Numbered from the stretch's first letter, positions 17,219 to 25,400 are shown. The stretch: DNA of 33,162 bases from an uncultured Pirellulaceae bacterium (GCA_937967505.1 CALCJM010000115.1:1-33162), one strand, 5' to 3'. Program-made: numbers and translations. Notes: generated by a model not told the origin, from the sequence alone.

Positions 17219-20032
17219 CTAGGGTAAAAACGCAAATTCATTTGAGTTGATTAATGCCCGGCAAACGATGTTCAACCCTTCCTCCTGCATCACCTGCAAA
17301 CACGTCTCCGATTCATCATTTGACGGGTCGCGATTGAGCAGCAACTGAAAACAACGGTTGATGGCTTCTTCTGGATCGCTGCCGGCATCCTCCAAAGCCC
17401 GGTTTGCGATCAACTTCGATTGTTCAACCACAAAATCGCTGTTCATCAAATTCAACGCCTGTAGTGGTGTCGTCGATACGGGTCGGCGGGCTCGAATCTG
17501 TCCGCAGTCGGGGAAATCAAACGCGGTGAAATTCTGGTCATCGACGCGCCGCATGCGCTCCTGATACAACAGTCGCCGCCACGTGTGCGGCCCGTGGTTG
17601 TCAATGACCTGCCATTGAGCGTACGTTTTTTTAATGTTGTGAATGCGATAACTGCGGCCCCCAATCGTTCGGTCCAGTGATCCCGATGATTGCAAGATCG
17701 AATCACGAATCACCTCTGCTTCCACACGCTTGGGCGGAAACCGCCACAGCAACGCCGCTCCGCCATCACGCTCCATCCCAACAGCAGTCGGAACACTCGA
17801 TTGGCGGAACGCATGCGACATCACCAGCGTCCGGATCAACCGCTTCATCGACCATGGCGTCTGTGAACCAACGGTCGGTTCGATAAACTCGGCTGCCAAC
17901 CACTCCAGCAGTGCCGGATGAGTCGGCAACGCGCCTGCGGTGCCAAAATCGCTGGTCGTTGCCACGATTCCGACACCGAATACGTGATGCCAAATCCGGT
18001 TGGCCATCACCCGTGCGGTCAACGGATTTTCCGTGCTGCTGATCCAGTCAGCGAACTTTAGACGGCGTTCGGCCCCCGGGGCGTCGATCGGCAGGTTCAG
18101 ATCACCATCAAGCACCTCGGGAGCAGCCGGACCGACGGCGTCGTGCGGAGATTCCGGGCTGCCACGCAGCAGCACAAACGTCGGTGCCGGTTCAACGAAC
18201 CGACCCACAAAACTGGGCCGTGGCCCTTCTTCCGCCAGTGTAGCGATCAACGCTTGAATCCGCGCGATTTGCTTCTTCCGCTGTGGATGCTTCTTCAGGA
18301 GATTTTTATTGACCTGCCATGTCCCCGTCCATGGCTGCCACTTGCCGTTTTGCAGAATGGAAACGTCAAATTCATACCGGGGCAGATACGGAGTTTTGTC
18401 CAAATAATCCGTATCGTAAAAGTATTCGCGATTGCTGCTCAACCGCATCCGGTTGATCTCGTGTGGTTGGTCGAAGTCGAATTGAATCCAAGGCCGTTGC
18501 GGGGAACCTTTTTCCAGTTTGGTGCGCCACGCCATTGTGCCGTACTCGCCATCACTGACCCGTTCGATCGGGTTGCGTCCCTCGGTTCCGCCTTCAGGAA
18601 ATCCAGTCAGTTTCGTCCGCTGCCGTGCAGCTGCCAAATTTAAATTTTCATCTGCCGTCCCAAACACCTCCAATTCATCCAATCCCAAATTTGGTTTCTT
18701 GAACTCGATCCGCACGGCTTGGGTTGTGACAGGTTTGAAATGCAGTTCTCGATAGGCACCCCAGTTTTCTTCCCAGCCACCATCGGGGCTTAGAAGCCGC
18801 CGTTGTTGAAGGATTTTACTCCAGAGCGCTTCGCCGCGCTGGCGGCGCGGGTGGCTTTCGGAAAATTCGGGGAAGCGGCCGCCGAATTCAATATCCTGAA
18901 ACACGCCGGTCATCGAGTAATAATCTTTGATCGAAACAGGGTCGAATTTATGATTGTGACAGCGCGCACACCCGATGGTCACACCCATCATCGATGCCCC
19001 GACGGTTTGCATGATTTCGTCCATGCGATCGGCGCGGGCCTGTCGGATTGCCGATGGTTCACGGCCCACCGTAGCCGCCGGCACGTGCGGTCCTGCCACC
19101 AAAAATCCCGTTGCCTCACCAACACCAAGAGCATCACCGGCGATTTGTTCCCTGATGAATTGGTCGTATGGTTTGTCCTGGTTGAAAGACCTCACCACGT
19201 AGTCGCGGTAGATCCAAGCATTCTTGCGATACAGATTGGCCTCGGACCCATTGGTCTCCGCCCAGCGAATCACATCCAGCCAATGCTGCCCCCAGCGTTC
19301 GCCAAAGTGTGGCGATGCCAGCAAGTCATCGACCAGATTGGCGTAGGCCTCGTTTGCATCAACCACACAGGCGCTGCGAAACGCGGAGACTTGCTCGGGC
19401 GTGGGGGGCAAACCGGTCAACACTACCGACGCGCGGCGAATCAGCGTGCGCGGATCTGCTGCGGGGGCTGGCGACAGTTCCGCTTCGGCCAATTGCGATT
19501 GCAGGAAGGCATCGACAGGGTTGTGAATCGGCTGACGGGGCTCCAAGTGGGGAACTTTCGGGCGCGTGACGGGTTGGAAGGACCAGTGATCAGACCTTTG
19601 CTGTTCAATTTTCGCATCCATCTGGCCCGGCCAGACCCCGCCTTCTTCGACCCAACGTGTCAGCAACGCGATATCACTGTCGTCCAGTTTTCCATCGGGA
19701 GGCATGGCGAAGTCAGCGTCTTCGTAATTGACGACCATCATCAGCAAGCTTTTAGCAACGTCCCCCGGGACCAGTGCAGGGGTTCCGTAGTCACCGCCTT
19801 TGAGCAGCGCGATGCGACTATCGACACGCAAGCCCGATTCTTGTTCGTCGGGACCGTGACAGTGGAGACAGTTGTGCTCAAATATCGGCATGATGTCGCG
19901 CTCGAAATCGATGGGGTGGTCGATGTCTTGTGCGCGGGTTGAGCCAGAATGTAGTAGCAGGCTGCAAATCAATGCGAGGGCCAGATGGGGCAGCTGAGTC
20001 AAGTGAGCCAATTGTGATTTTTGAATGATCAT
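17219..20032 (-). CDS. Planctomycete cytochrome C / DUF1549 / DUF1553 protein
   Basis: This 937-residue exported protein has a signal peptide at residues 1-34 (hydrophobic LALALICSLLL, cleavage near TRAQ). A PSCyt1 domain with the haem-type motif C55LHCH59 follows, then DUF1549 (about 125-400) with a second CxxCH at C355/C358/H359. A discoidin-like (F5/8 type C-like) beta-rich insert lies at about 430-575, and DUF1553 at about 660-937. The biochemical role of the family is unknown; a periplasmic haem protein linked to polysaccharide use is inferred from recurrent sulfatase neighbours. The frame is open for 83 codons further upstream, overlapping the sulfatase gene, but the ATG at 20032 has AGGA six nt before it and begins the signal peptide. 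It lies 98 bp after the sulfatase and is probably co-transcribed. Confidence 0.92.
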   Translation of the reverse strand: MIIQKSQLAHLTQLPHLALALICSLLLHSGSTRAQDIDHPIDFERDIMPIFEHNCLHCHGPDEQESGLRVDSRIALLKGGDYGTPALVPGDVAKSLLMMVVNYEDADFAMPPDGKLDDSDIALLTRWVEEGGVWPGQMDAKIEQQRSDHWSFQPVTRPKVPHLEPRQPIHNPVDAFLQSQLAEAELSPAPAADPRTLIRRASVVLTGLPPTPEQVSAFRSACVVDANEAYANLVDDLLASPHFGERWGQHWLDVIRWAETNGSEANLYRKNAWIYRDYVVRSFNQDKPYDQFIREQIAGDALGVGEATGFLVAGPHVPAATVGREPSAIRQARADRMDEIMQTVGASMMGVTIGCARCHNHKFDPVSIKDYYSMTGVFQDIEFGGRFPEFSESHPRRQRGEALWSKILQQRRLLSPDGGWEENWGAYRELHFKPVTTQAVRIEFKKPNLGLDELEVFGTADENLNLAAARQRTKLTGFPEGGTEGRNPIERVSDGEYGTMAWRTKLEKGSPQRPWIQFDFDQPHEINRMRLSSNREYFYDTDYLDKTPYLPRYEFDVSILQNGKWQPWTGTWQVNKNLLKKHPQRKKQIARIQALIATLAEEGPRPSFVGRFVEPAPTFVLLRGSPESPHDAVGPAAPEVLDGDLNLPIDAPGAERRLKFADWISSTENPLTARVMANRIWHHVFGVGIVATTSDFGTAGALPTHPALLEWLAAEFIEPTVGSQTPWSMKRLIRTLVMSHAFRQSSVPTAVGMERDGGAALLWRFPPKRVEAEVIRDSILQSSGSLDRTIGGRSYRIHNIKKTYAQWQVIDNHGPHTWRRLLYQERMRRVDDQNFTAFDFPDCGQIRARRPVSTTPLQALNLMNSDFVVEQSKLIANRALEDAGSDPEEAINRCFQLLLNRDPSNDESETCLQVMQEEGLNIVCRALINSNEFAFLP

Positions 20033-20130
20033 TTTTTCCTGCATTGACTCGTGCGTAAGGCACGGTGCTGAAGGCTCCTGTGGAGCATACCGCAGACGCA
20101 GAGTTCGGGAACGAGGTTTACCTGTTGTTT

Positions 20131-21774
20131 TTATCTTATCTCTGTGGCTAACCGTTGGGTTAATTGACGGACAACGTCCGGGAATTCTGTGGCGACATTG
20201 ACCGTTTCTTGCGGGTCTGTTTGGTGATCGTACAATTCTATAAACACCGGATCCACCGTTTTGTTTCGGTAGTCCCGCCACTCAACCAAGCGGTAACGAT
20301 CAGTCCGGACGGCATAACCCATCAAATGCTGCTCAAACAGGCTACGGTCCCACTTCTCACCTTGTTGGTCAATGATTCGTTGTTCAACCTCTTCAATCAA
20401 AGGTCCGAAAAAAGTCTCACGCATTCCCGGTGACAGCGGATTAGCGGCCCACTCGCGCAATGCCGGGTTGGGGAACTGGCTGAACACGGCGTCCTTCCAC
20501 GTTTGTTCCGGTTCATCCAACAGCGGTGCAAAACTTAGACCTTCCAAATGGTCGGGTGAATCCACTCCGGCCAATTCACAAATCGTCGGATAGATGTCCA
20601 CCAGTTCGACTAGGGCTTCGGTTCGCGCACCACGTTGTTTCATGTTCGGCGTCCAGATGATCATCGGCACGCGCGTGCCAACTTCGTAATTGGTCGCTTT
20701 CCCCCAGACGCCCATGTCGCCAAGATGCCAGCCGTGATCGCTCCAGACAATAATGATCGTGTTGTCGCGCACACCGGATTCTTCGAGGGCATCGACCATC
20801 ATTCCCAACTGCGCATCGACGTAACTGACGCTGGCGAGGTATGCATGCTTCAGTGTTGTGGCCAGGTCATCATCAATGGGGCCGATCTTTGGTATCCCCG
20901 CGCGGGTTCGCAATTCAAAGGACGCGTGTAATCCCATCGCCGCTCCATTTTCTGGTGCAGTGGTTCGCGCGGCCAGCGGGATCTGGTTCCGGTCGTACAT
21001 GTCCCAATATTTCTTTGGTGCGACCCAGTTCAAATGTGGCAGCTTGAAACCCAACCCCAGAAAAAATGGCTTCGCATTTGATGCGGTGTCGGAATTTGAT
21101 TGTCGGGCCGCCATCTCTTTCAGCGTCGCGATCGCGCGGCGGGTGTTGTAGCCATCGGGATAGGTCGCGTCAGGCACATCGGCCGATTCGTAAGCCGGGC
21201 CACTGCCAAGCCCCCGTTTGGCGGCGGCTCCGTATTTGGCCTGCATGCGTTGAAAATTTTCCCTTCGTTGCTTCAGGTTTTCTGGCAACGCGTACGGCAC
21301 AGGTTTCTTTAATTGAATTTTTGCAGGACGCCGGCTCCATGATTTGTCCTCGTCAGTATCACCATTGTGAAAGATTTTTCCGCAGTAAGCCGTTTCGTAA
21401 CCGTGAGTGATCAAGTGTTGGGGCAGCGTGACAATGTCCGGTTGGAGTTCTCTCAAAGAGACATAATTGTGAAACAGGCCCGTTGTCTCGGGACGTGTTC
21501 CTGTCATCAGGCTGGCGCGGGACGGACGGCAGATCGCCTGCTGGCAGTAGGCGCGGTTAAACAGTAATCCTTGCCCGGCCAATTTGTCCAGATTCGGTGT
21601 CCGGGCAATCGGCGAACCATAGCAGCCAAGCTCCGGGCGCAGATCATCGATTGCGATAAAAAGGACATTGGGTTTTTCAGCGCGACCCACATTGACCAAC
21701 ATAATGAGACTCATCAGGCAAGCCGCCACGTTGCACAAGCGGATCACTCTCGTTTCTGTTCGTCGTCGTTTCAT
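20131..21774 (-). CDS. Exported sulfatase (iduronate-2-sulfatase-like, family S1)
   Basis: This type I sulfatase hydrolyses sulfate esters, probably of sulfated polysaccharides outside the cytoplasm. Residues 1-32 form a signal peptide (MKRRR..., hydrophobic core to about 29, cleavage after GRA). Metal ligands include D43-D44 (AIDDLRPE). The formylglycine motif is C82RPSR86, so it needs an FGly-generating or anaerobic maturase encoded elsewhere. Downstream blocks GFKLPHLNWVAPKKYWDMY and VWSDHGWHLGDMGVWGK are typical of the iduronate-2-sulfatase-like subgroup. I chose the ATG at 21774 because it begins the signal peptide; an upstream in-frame ATG at 21834 is cut off by TGA after one codon. It heads the minus-strand cassette with the DUF1549/DUF1553 and DUF1501 genes. 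Confidence 0.94.
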   Translation of the reverse strand: MKRRRTETRVIRLCNVAACLMSLIMLVNVGRAEKPNVLFIAIDDLRPELGCYGSPIARTPNLDKLAGQGLLFNRAYCQQAICRPSRASLMTGTRPETTGLFHNYVSLRELQPDIVTLPQHLITHGYETAYCGKIFHNGDTDEDKSWSRRPAKIQLKKPVPYALPENLKQRRENFQRMQAKYGAAAKRGLGSGPAYESADVPDATYPDGYNTRRAIATLKEMAARQSNSDTASNAKPFFLGLGFKLPHLNWVAPKKYWDMYDRNQIPLAARTTAPENGAAMGLHASFELRTRAGIPKIGPIDDDLATTLKHAYLASVSYVDAQLGMMVDALEESGVRDNTIIIVWSDHGWHLGDMGVWGKATNYEVGTRVPMIIWTPNMKQRGARTEALVELVDIYPTICELAGVDSPDHLEGLSFAPLLDEPEQTWKDAVFSQFPNPALREWAANPLSPGMRETFFGPLIEEVEQRIIDQQGEKWDRSLFEQHLMGYAVRTDRYRLVEWRDYRNKTVDPVFIELYDHQTDPQETVNVATEFPDVVRQLTQRLATEIR

Positions 21775-21825
21775 GATGGTTTGGCTTCCAATCAATTTGT
21801 AATGGTGGCAGGCCTGTTGACTGTA

Positions 21826-21853
21826 TCAAATCATGACTGCTGCTCACCTCCTA
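21826..21853 (-). promoter_or_regulatory. Strong SD followed by a two-codon ORF in the sulfatase leader
   Basis: TAGGAGGTGA (minus strand, 21853-21844) matches the usual anti-SD complement at nine of ten positions. After 9 nt comes ATG ATT TGA (21834-21826), in the same frame as the sulfatase ATG at 21774. Possible readings are a minimal regulatory upstream ORF or a sulfatase start lost to a nonsense codon and replaced by the downstream ATG. Confidence 0.45.
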
Positions 21854-22042
21854 GGAAACCGATAGAATTGGACGGGATTTTATTGTGCTATTTTTGTGCG
21901 GTCGTTGTAATTTTGAAGAAAGTCCTGTTTCTTTGGCAACTTCCACATGTTTTTTTCGTCAAGCATCAGTTGTTCAAGTTACTGGATGGCTACCAGAGAT
22001 TTCTCATCGATTTGAGTTTTAAGGCGACTGGCAGCTAGGAAT

Positions 22043-22103
22043 TTACCATTCGTTGGCGACGCTGCCAGCGTCGGAGTGAAGCTGGCAGCATCGCCAACGG
22101 TAA
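22043..22103. repeat. Long imperfect inverted repeat
   Basis: The left arm (22043-22069, core GTTGGCGACGCTGCCAGC) and right arm (22081-22103, core GCTGGCAGCATCGCCAAC) pair over about 23 bp with one mismatch and a 4-nt bulge (ATTC), around an 11-nt loop. It lies just downstream of the YubB-like gene on the minus strand and could be its terminator or a REP-like palindrome. Its sequence differs from the 95-bp repeat family. Confidence 0.7.
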
Positions 22104-22212
22104 GCTTTCAACTGTCACTTCCCGCATCACTGCTCCGGGGGAATGAACTTTTAGAAGGAACGCACGTTTTTTCGGAGCCAGTTCCCTCAGGCATTTTTCC
22201 AGCTGGATCGTT

Positions 22213-22773
22213 TTAATATTCCTCAGCCATTTCATTCAAACCAAATAGCGCAATCAGTTCTTCTGGGACACCTTCTTCGGCCGGCGGGCGTTCGAAGGTA
22301 AATTCGAATTCCTCGTGATCCGATTCGGTGGCGATGCCGCAGAATCCGTTGCCCGGTTCGCAATACAGCAATCGAAACCTGAAACTGTGCAACCCGGCTC
22401 CGCATTGAAGTGCTGCAATCGGTGGCGAATAGTCGGTGGGGAAATGCAGCATTAAAGTGTTGGCATCCTGAAGGTGCGGCGTGGCCAGCAAATCATTTCT
22501 GCAGCCCCAATTCTCCAACCGCCAATGGTACGAGTTGGGCTGATCGGCCAGCTGCGGGATGACATCAAAATGAAGAACCTCAAGGTCATCGGGAGTCGGA
22601 CAAAGAAACTCGAGAAAACCCGCTGGGGATATCGGTGCGCTGTTTCTCAGCAGTCGTCCGCGCAAGCGCTGAAGAAACGAAACCTTCGGAGGAGCAACCG
22701 CAGCCGATATCTTTTCCAACTGCTCTTTTGTTTCGCACCAGAGGGTTAGATGGTTTTGGCAAAGGTTGGGCAT
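22213..22773 (-). CDS. YubB/Api92-like ferredoxin-fold domain protein
   Basis: This 186-residue protein starts MPNLCQNHLTL, the typical opening of the DUF1281/YubB/Api92-like family, which are small ferredoxin-fold proteins found mainly on plasmids, phages and accessory islands. The middle block YHWRLENWGCRNDLLA matches the family's 'W..ENWG.K.DA' pattern, and the later PTDYSPPIAALQ matches its 'F.T.WSPP...' strand. The family's function is not known. I prefer the ATG at 22773 over an upstream ATG at 22809 because MPN is the conserved family start; there is no SD at either. It stands alone in an accessory stretch, followed by a long palindrome. Family assignment is from motif memory and is moderately sure. 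Confidence 0.65.
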   Translation of the reverse strand: MPNLCQNHLTLWCETKEQLEKISAAVAPPKVSFLQRLRGRLLRNSAPISPAGFLEFLCPTPDDLEVLHFDVIPQLADQPNSYHWRLENWGCRNDLLATPHLQDANTLMLHFPTDYSPPIAALQCGAGLHSFRFRLLYCEPGNGFCGIATESDHEEFEFTFERPPAEEGVPEELIALFGLNEMAEEY

Positions 22774-23104
22774 GGGGCGTGAGAGAACGAAAGTGCTTGC
22801 GTGGCACACGTTGCCAGCAGTTGTTCAGAACCGGCTGCAAACCATTTGAGCAAACTGAGCAGGTTCAGGTACCCGTGGATTTGAAAATGTCTAAACACAC
22901 GGCACATGGCCAAGCGCATAAAACGAACGCACGTCCAAATCCACAGTTGAACGCACATGTGGATCACACTGCGGTGGCGCTTGTGCGGACGCCCTAGCTG
23001 AGCTGGAGGATCGGACCAACTTGGGCCGGCAGACCACTGCCCACAAATCAGGGTAGGCAGATCTGCGCGATGGGAACTCTGGAGGGCACCACCGAGCTTA
23101 GCGG
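22774..23104. other. Spacer with no supported gene
   Basis: This 331-bp stretch holds no convincing gene. It contains a 9-bp inverted repeat, GTGGATTTG (22875-22883) and CAAATCCAC (22936-22944), with a 52-nt loop, and the 10-bp palindrome GCAGATCTGC (23057-23066). Either may be chance. Short frames on both strands have no protein-like features. Confidence 0.4.
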
Positions 23105-23488
23105 TTACACTGTTTGCATCATATTATACTTGGCGCTGCATTTTGGGCAAAGCTTGAGATGTTCATCGATTTGCGCGATCAGTGTCCGGTCTTCGATGGT
23201 TTTATCGATGTACTTTTGCAGATGTTCCCGGCATTGCGAGCAGGTCAATCCTCCCAAGGCTCTTGGATCTACCGGAGCGAACAGGCTCCGATAGGCGATT
23301 GTGCCGACACCCGCCGACACGGCCACCGCCGCTGCGGTCATTAACATACCGCGCCGGTTTGGCAAGCCATTTTTCGCGACTGAGTCTTGGTTTCGCAATG
23401 TCCCCTCCGGCTGATCAGCGACCTTTTGAATCATTCCGGTCGGACAGGGAAGCCAGAGGTGGTCATGATTAGGGTTGTGATGGTCCAT
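23105..23488 (-). CDS. Membrane-anchored protein with His-rich N-terminus and zf-HC2-like zinc finger
   Basis: This 127-residue protein begins with a His-rich segment (MDHHNPNHDH). A single hydrophobic segment at about residues 48-66 is preceded by N-R45-R46-G, so it is a membrane anchor or possibly a Tat signal. The C-terminal domain carries C83xxC86 and H110xxxC114xxC117, the latter being the HxxxCxxC pattern of zf-HC2/anti-sigma zinc fingers. In classical anti-sigma factors the finger precedes the membrane segment and is cytoplasmic; here it follows it, so the positive-inside rule would put it outside. No ECF sigma gene is adjacent. The ATG at 23488 is used, because an upstream TTG adds only six codons. 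The gene lies 168 bp downstream of the Crp-family gene, same direction. Confidence 0.65.
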   Translation of the reverse strand: MDHHNPNHDHLWLPCPTGMIQKVADQPEGTLRNQDSVAKNGLPNRRGMLMTAAAVAVSAGVGTIAYRSLFAPVDPRALGGLTCSQCREHLQKYIDKTIEDRTLIAQIDEHLKLCPKCSAKYNMMQTV

Positions 23489-23553
23489 GGCTCTACTTTG
23501 CAACAAAGGTATTCAGGCTTGGCTGTTGAGATTTTCCGATGAGCACTCAACGC

Positions 23554-23566
23554 GCTTATGATAAGC
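23554..23566. promoter_or_regulatory. Candidate dyad operator upstream of zinc-finger protein gene
   Basis: GCTTATGATAAGC is a perfect 6-bp dyad around a central G, 66 bp upstream of the ATG at 23488 and downstream of the Crp-family gene. It does not match the CRP (TGTGA) or FNR (TTGAT) half-site. It could be a regulator site or chance. Confidence 0.25.
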
Positions 23567-23656
23567 TTAACCTGTTTGTAGTGCAGTGAGTTACTAAACG
23601 CACAAACTGTGTATTTTACCACAAAACACTGGGGTGAGACTTACCCGCTTCAAGCT

Positions 23657-24421
23657 TCAGTTTAGTGGTTGGCTTGCGGTCTTTAGCTGCCTCGGGGGTA
23701 GGACGGGCGATTCTCCGTCGCTGATCCGCGGAACAGGTTCGTTGACCTCTTTAGCCAGTTTTTTAAGATTCTTGATGATGATCCTCCGCCGTGCGATTTC
23801 AATCAGATTTTCTGATTGAAGTTGCCCAAGTACGACGGTCACTGTTTCGCGTGTGCTGCCGATCACGCCCGCCATCTCTTGATGGGAAAGTCTAATCTTT
23901 AAACCAACACCATCTGGCCGCGGTTCTCCGTACTTTTCTGCCAGTTCGAGCAGCAAATGGATCACGCGTTCGCGATTGGATCGAAACAACAGATTCTTGA
24001 GTCTTCTTTCGACTTTCTGGCGTCGTAATCCAATCAATTTTGTTACACCCAGAACAATTCTGGGGTACTTGTGAATGATGGCCTGTAATTCGCGTTTGGG
24101 GATGAGGATTAACGTGGTTTTTTCGGTTGTTTCCGCGTATTCATCCCTCTGTTGAGAATCCAACAGCGCCAGTTCGCCGAAGACCTCGCCAGCGTCCACG
24201 AAATCAATGATGGATTGTTTTCCATCGGGGGTCGTATGGCAGATTTTTACCCGGCCCGAAGCCACCACCAGCACGCCGTCGGCGGACTGGGACGGCAAAT
24301 AGATTGGCTCACCGCGTTTCATCCGGCGGATGCGCGAGTGACTTTCCAGCCAGACAATGTCCTCGCTGGCTACTTGATTGAACAAGTCGCAATTCTTTAT
24401 GTACCAAAAACACTCAGCCAT
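23657..24421 (-). CDS. Crp/Fnr family transcriptional regulator
   Basis: This 254-residue DNA-binding regulator has a cyclic-nucleotide-binding-type beta-roll at about residues 15-125 (VLVVASGRVKICHTTPDGKQ, then GEVFGELALLD), a dimerisation helix at about 125-150, and a winged helix-turn-helix at about 160-215 (LSHQEMAGVIGSTRETVTVV, then LQSENLIEI). The GELALL motif resembles the phosphate-binding cassette of cAMP-type proteins. There is no N-terminal Cys cluster of the FNR type, so oxygen sensing through Fe-S is unlikely. The C-terminal 30 residues are a Pro-rich tail beyond the usual length of about 220. A GGAGAA SD lies about 5 nt before the ATG. It is divergent from pgsA; the effector and targets are unknown. 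Confidence 0.9.
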   Translation of the reverse strand: MAECFWYIKNCDLFNQVASEDIVWLESHSRIRRMKRGEPIYLPSQSADGVLVVASGRVKICHTTPDGKQSIIDFVDAGEVFGELALLDSQQRDEYAETTEKTTLILIPKRELQAIIHKYPRIVLGVTKLIGLRRQKVERRLKNLLFRSNRERVIHLLLELAEKYGEPRPDGVGLKIRLSHQEMAGVIGSTRETVTVVLGQLQSENLIEIARRRIIIKNLKKLAKEVNEPVPRISDGESPVLPPRQLKTASQPLN

Positions 24422-24680
24422 CAGTTCTCCGACCTGAATAACAATGCTAATGCAGCAGGCTGTTCACATTCTAGCCCAATTGAGGGTAAAAGGAAATCTC
24501 TCTCGAGAATCTCATTCGCCCCCAATAGGTGCTGCACCGCCGATCGAAACATCAGGACATTTCAGTTTGAAAATTCCTTTTGTTTGTTTCGGCTGTTCAA
24601 CCTGCATTAAATGTCCCATAAACTGTAATCCCTTGCACATTTGACGGTGGCGGCGACCAATTTCTTTCAGGTATCTATCA
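24422..24680. other. Divergent promoter region between crp-like gene and pgsA
   Basis: This 259-bp divergent spacer has no gene. It contains an 8-bp inverted pair, GGACATTT (24555-24562) and AAATGTCC (24609-24616), and on the minus strand a TAGAAT that could be a -10 for the regulator gene, without a good -35. Nothing else stands out. Confidence 0.35.
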
Positions 24681-25340
24681 GTGAATCAACCAAATAGTTC
24701 GAATTTTGCCATTGTATGGAATGTGCCCAACAAGATTTCTGCCGCCAGGCTGGTGTTGGCGGCGCTGGTGTTTTTACAGCTGGAATTGGGATATTTCGCC
24801 GGGGCATTGGCGTTGTTTGTGTTGGCTGCCGGAACCGATTGGGTGGATGGCTGGTATGCCCGCAAGTACGACCAGGTAACGAAACTGGGCAGGATTCTGG
24901 ACCCTTTTTGCGACAAAATCCTGATCTGCGGTACCTATATTTTACTGGCAATTCAGATGGCCCAGTTGCAGTACCAGTTCCCGTGGTGGGCGCGGATCAC
25001 AGGATTGGTCGCTACGATCGTGGTTGGGCGCGAACTGCTGGTAACGGTGTTACGGTCGATGATCGAGGGCAGTGGCGGTGATTTTTCGGCAAATCTGGCG
25101 GGCAAACTTAAAATGTGGTTTCAGTGCATCGCAATCGTGGCCTGTTTCCTGGCGTTGATCTACACGTCGGATGCCCAAGCCCATCCGCAATCCAGCGGCG
25201 TAGAGAGTGTTGGCGGCGCGGCGGAATTGGTGCCGGTTTGGATTTGGTGGACGATGGTGGTGTTTGTCTGGCTGTCAGTGTTATCAACGTTGCAGTCGGG
25301 GTGGATCTACATTAAATCGGCTTCGTCGGTTTTATTTTAG
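24681..25340 (+). CDS. pgsA: CDP-diacylglycerol-glycerol-3-phosphate 3-phosphatidyltransferase
   Basis: This inner-membrane enzyme transfers a phosphatidyl group from CDP-diacylglycerol to glycerol-3-phosphate, the committed step to phosphatidylglycerol. The complete CDP-alcohol phosphotransferase motif D-x2-D-G-x2-A-R-x8-G-x3-D-x3-D is present as D53, D56, G57, A60, R61, G70, D74, D78. The opening NVPNKISAARL is typical of PgsA. Several hydrophobic segments follow, and the last (about 190-210) lies after an unusually polar periplasmic-looking loop (SDAQAHPQSSGVESVGG). The GTG at 24681 is the best start, with a weak AGGT upstream; a later GTG at residue 15 would remove part of the family motif region. 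It is 60 bp upstream of the CPBP protease gene, probably one transcript. Confidence 0.88.
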   Translation: MNQPNSSNFAIVWNVPNKISAARLVLAALVFLQLELGYFAGALALFVLAAGTDWVDGWYARKYDQVTKLGRILDPFCDKILICGTYILLAIQMAQLQYQFPWWARITGLVATIVVGRELLVTVLRSMIEGSGGDFSANLAGKLKMWFQCIAIVACFLALIYTSDAQAHPQSSGVESVGGAAELVPVWIWWTMVVFVWLSVLSTLQSGWIYIKSASSVLF

Positions 25341-25400
25341 ACCGTTGATCCACGGGGTTGTCTGTGTTGGGGTGAGCTGTTGTGGAAATTGGAGTAATGG

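Larger units (their letters stand above)
21775..22212. other. Leader/spacer upstream of the sulfatase
   Basis: This 438-bp stretch has no convincing gene. It contains a very strong SD with a two-codon ORF (21826-21853) and a long imperfect hairpin (22043-22103). A 66-codon minus-strand frame (22035-22235) runs through the hairpin and overlaps the end of the upstream gene; I do not consider it real. The sulfatase promoter probably lies between 21855 and 22040. Confidence 0.45.

Noticed and set aside
18803-19942. 379-codon plus-strand open frame opposite the DUF1549/DUF1553 gene
   Set aside because: Antisense to a well-supported exported protein; no signal, domain or SD of its own.
20033-20281. 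83-codon N-terminal extension of the DUF1549/DUF1553 protein
   Set aside because: It overlaps the sulfatase gene and would bury the signal peptide; the ATG at 20032 has a good SD and begins the signal peptide.
22035-22235. 66-codon minus-strand frame between the YubB-like gene and the sulfatase
   Set aside because: It overlaps the upstream gene and reads through the long hairpin; no protein features.
22635-22997. 120-codon plus-strand frame overlapping the YubB-like gene
   Set aside because: Mostly antisense to the better-supported gene and low in complexity; no start signal.
23154-23154. Possible sigma/anti-sigma pair around the zinc-finger protein
   Set aside because: No ECF sigma factor gene is adjacent on either side; the neighbour is a Crp/Fnr-type regulator.
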